Source: CAZHOV01 sp964534315
GTDB lineage: Bacteria > Bacteroidota > Bacteroidia > Chitinophagales > Saprospiraceae
NCBI GenBank assembly: GCA_964534315.1
Contig: CAZHOV010000233.1
Coordinates: 1-6,320, forward strand
DNA length: 6,320 nucleotides
Direction of reading: 5' to 3'
The position numbers and the translations under genes were made by a program. The number at the start of each line of letters is the position of its first letter. Position 1 is the stretch's first letter. Below, one piece after another: positions 5,242 to 6,320 of the stretch. The notes beneath the pieces were generated by a model that was not told the DNA's origin, did not search any database, and worked only from the letters and a program-made list of their open reading frames with translations.

Positions 5242-5892
5242 TTAGGGTACTTGGTTGGTTTGGGTAACATTGGAGTAGTTGCCGTTACCACCTTGATCAA
5301 CATCAGCTTTAAAGCCAAAGCCACCGGTCTGGGAAACAAAAGAGCTGTTATCATTACCAGACTGAAGGATGTTGGCGTCAGACCCAACAGCGTGCTGATA
5401 CAAGTCGGAGAAGTTACGATCACCGGTTTGCTTCTGTACGCCCGTGTGCGTACCTGTGGTTACACTGGCAGTAGCTACGTTATCGTTACCTTCCTGAATC
5501 TGCCTGTGATCGTTTCCATTTCCTTCATTGAAGCTTTTCTGGATAGTAAAACCGGCGTAGTTACGATTTCCAGATTGCTTTACCTCCAGCTTGTTGTCAT
5601 AACCGTCCTGAGTAGACTCTTGTACGTTGTCATTACCAGACTGATTGACACTAAGGATGTTGGCCGGGCCATCACCTTGAGCCTCCAAGCTGGTTTGCGT
5701 GGCATTCGACCAGTTTCTGTCACCACCTTGACGGATGTCGGCATCGTTACCGAAGCCTTCTTGCATCAGCTCTTGTCCGTTGTCGTTACCACCTTGGTTA
5801 ACTTTGGCATCGTTCTTGTTGGGCGAGCCCTGAGCCAGAACGAAAGATGCAGCGAACAGCACTGCAAAAAGAGAAAGCATTAGCTTTTTCAT
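5242..5892 (-). CDS. csgA: CsgA-like major curlin amyloid subunit
   Basis: This 216-residue secreted protein is the probable main fibre subunit. The signal peptide (M-K-K-L, hydrophobic to about 19) is likely cleaved near L-A-Q at 19-21. The mature protein is rich in G, N, D, Q and S and has eight curlin repeats, with Q at 33, 55, 84, 106, 133, 155, 177 and 200. Most follow the E. coli rule of G two, N five and Q eleven residues after the first Q (Q33/N38/Q44, Q155/N160/Q166). E. coli CsgA has five repeats. The repeats alternate between Q-x-G-N-D-N and Q-x-G-[ND]-[RG]-N-[WYF], giving four two-repeat blocks. The protein ends T-N-Q-V-P right after the last repeat. It is the first gene, before the CsgB-like gene, unlike the csgBAC order of E. 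coli. No Shine-Dalgarno sequence precedes the ATG, as usual in Bacteroidota. Confidence 0.92.
   Translation of the reverse strand: MKKLMLSLFAVLFAASFVLAQGSPNKNDAKVNQGGNDNGQELMQEGFGNDADIRQGGDRNWSNATQTSLEAQGDGPANILSVNQSGNDNVQESTQDGYDNKLEVKQSGNRNYAGFTIQKSFNEGNGNDHRQIQEGNDNVATASVTTGTHTGVQKQTGDRNFSDLYQHAVGSDANILQSGNDNSSFVSQTGGFGFKADVDQGGNGNYSNVTQTNQVP
5260..5796 (-). repeat. Eight curlin repeats in four two-repeat blocks
   Basis: Codons 33-211 hold eight repeats spaced 22, 29, 22, 27, 22, 22 and 23 residues. Odd repeats carry N-D-N; even repeats carry [ND]-[RG]-N followed by W, Y or F and then S or A. The repetition is still visible in DNA: a 15-base stretch (TCATTACCAGACTGA) is identical at 5351-5365 and 5630-5644, exactly 93 codons apart, in repeats 7 and 3. 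Confidence 0.9.
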
Positions 5893-5945
5893 GGTTGAAA
5901 ATTTGAGTGTGTTAATAAAAATGAGTTAAGTAATTCCACATTTGG

Positions 5946-5983
5946 CTTTCGGCTCAGCGGAGGGGGGGCCGGTTTGCCGAAAG
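5946..5983 (-). promoter_or_regulatory. Leader hairpin with G7/C7 loop upstream of csgA
   Basis: A perfect eight-base inverted repeat (CTTTCGGC at 5946-5953, GCCGAAAG at 5976-5983) encloses 22 bases that include a run of seven G (5962-5968; seven C in the transcript). It ends 54 bases before the csgA ATG. There is no U-run after it, so a terminator of an upstream gene is unlikely. It may be a 5' leader stem that affects stability or translation of the operon. Confidence 0.4.
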
Positions 5984-6047
5984 GTGTTTGGTGTATAGTG
6001 CCTCGAGAAAAGCTCTTGGTGAAAGGGAATATGCAGTAGCCGTATGT

Positions 6048-6065
6048 ATGGGGATGAATCCCCAT
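6048..6065. promoter_or_regulatory. Operator-like palindrome upstream of csgA
   Basis: ATGGGGAT and ATCCCCAT form a perfect eight-base palindrome with a two-base centre, 156 bases upstream of the csgA start. The tight two-base spacer suits a dimeric DNA-binding protein better than an RNA hairpin. No regulator is in the window to pair it with. Confidence 0.4.
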
Positions 6066-6098
6066 TTGGTTTGTAGTGCGATGTAAAGGTAAGGGGTT

Positions 6099-6139
6099 TT
6101 CACCCTCACAAACCTGCCAAAATACCTGTCATTTCTGCC
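6099..6139. repeat. 41-bp direct repeat, copy 1
   Basis: This 41-base segment is identical to 6280-6320, with a 181-base offset. It contains three TG[CT]CA words (6115-6119, 6127-6131, and 6136-6140, whose last base lies just beyond the shared segment). On the minus strand it reads A-E-M-T-G-I-L-A-G-L-stop in one frame. Confidence 0.95.
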
Positions 6140-6279
6140 ATGTTGGTAGTGGGTATCTGGTAGTTGGTCGTTGGATCGTTATCCATAAACCCGGCAAGTC
6201 CTTTTTGTAGATAGCCCCCTGCTTCTCAAAAAAGGGGCAATAGCTTTTTCATAATCGTTCGCCTGCAATATACGGTAGC

Positions 6280-6320
6280 TTCACCCTCACAAACCTGCCA
6301 AAATACCTGTCATTTCTGCC
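6280..6320. repeat. 41-bp direct repeat, copy 2 (cut by the window edge)
   Basis: This copy is identical to 6099-6139 up to the last base of the window, so the true repeat may be longer. The 181-base offset is not a multiple of three, so the two copies do not form one continuous coding repeat. Confidence 0.95.

Larger units (their letters stand above)
5893..6320. other. 428-base intergenic region upstream of the curli operon
   Basis: No convincing gene lies here. It holds the leader hairpin, the palindrome and the 41-bp direct repeats listed separately, plus a GT-rich stretch of degenerate TTGGTAGT-like units (6143-6180). I looked for the Bacteroidota promoter (TAnnTTTG with TTG upstream) on the minus strand and found no good match, so the operon promoter stays unassigned. 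On the minus strand a 39-codon open frame (6226 down to a TGA at 6107-6109) lies in frame behind a stop that closes a tiny ATG frame at 6252. It may be a decayed gene end. No csgD-like regulator is present. Confidence 0.6.

Noticed and set aside
5251..5883. Long plus-strand open frame of 210 codons opposite csgA
   Set aside because: It is the mirror of the repetitive csgA codons. The translation is a hydrophobic valine/threonine/isoleucine-rich repeat with no recognisable start, and csgA on the other strand has a clear signal peptide and curlin motifs.
6226..6252. Tiny minus-strand frame M-K-K-L-L-P-L-F
   Set aside because: It stops after eight codons. Its 12-base match to the csgA start (TAGCTTTTTCAT on the plus strand at 5881-5892 and 6241-6252) does not extend on either side and is explained by a common lysine-rich signal-peptide beginning.
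6099..6320. CRISPR array
   Set aside because: There are only two copies, 41 bases long with a 140-base interval, and no further repeats or cas genes.

Overview
The window carries a complete curli (functional amyloid, type VIII/nucleation-precipitation) operon, read entirely from the minus strand. The parts point to a member of the Bacteroidota, probably Cytophagia- or Flavobacteriia-like. The genes show no Shine-Dalgarno-type ribosome sites, the lipoprotein has an acidic C-T-D-D surface-export signature, the csgE/F/G sequences look like the Bacteroidota branch (for example a long CsgG), and two proteins have domain additions not present in E. coli. No genus can be named from the sequence alone.

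Layout in transcription order (right to left). 5893-6320 is a 428-base non-coding upstream region. It holds a perfect 8+8 palindrome, an 8-bp leader hairpin with a G7/C7 run, and a 41-bp exact direct repeat that runs off the window edge. 5242-5892 is a CsgA-like amyloid subunit with eight Q-x-G-x-x-N repeats. 5011-5241 is a 231-base gap with a terminator-like 12-bp hairpin and a second hairpin. 4444-5010 is a CsgB-like second subunit with six repeat motifs. 3608-4426 is a fusion of a CsgH-like immunoglobulin-fold chaperone domain to CsgE. 3157-3591 is csgF. 2991-3156 is a gap whose RNA could fold into a long-stem, multibranched and possibly pseudoknotted structure ending five bases before the csgG start. 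1602-2990 is csgG with an extra C-terminal outer-membrane beta-barrel domain. 23-1576 is a surface-type lipoprotein with a carboxypeptidase-regulatory-like domain, an FN3-like domain and a TolB/PD40-type propeller. A small GC-rich hairpin follows it at the left edge.

How it should work, by analogy with E. coli. CsgA and CsgB are exported through the Sec system. The CsgH domain would hold them unfolded. CsgE would cap the CsgG nonamer and feed subunits in. CsgG forms the outer-membrane pore. CsgF sits at the pore exit and places the CsgB nucleator on the surface, where CsgA polymerises. The propeller lipoprotein has no counterpart in the E. coli system and may be a surface accessory factor. 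No csgD-type regulator is in the window.

Points most worth a second look: the two domain fusions (CsgH-CsgE and CsgG-barrel), the alternating two-repeat architecture of CsgA, the probable csgA/csgB attenuator, the structured csgG leader, and a G8 run in csgG that would switch off only the barrel domain if it slipped.
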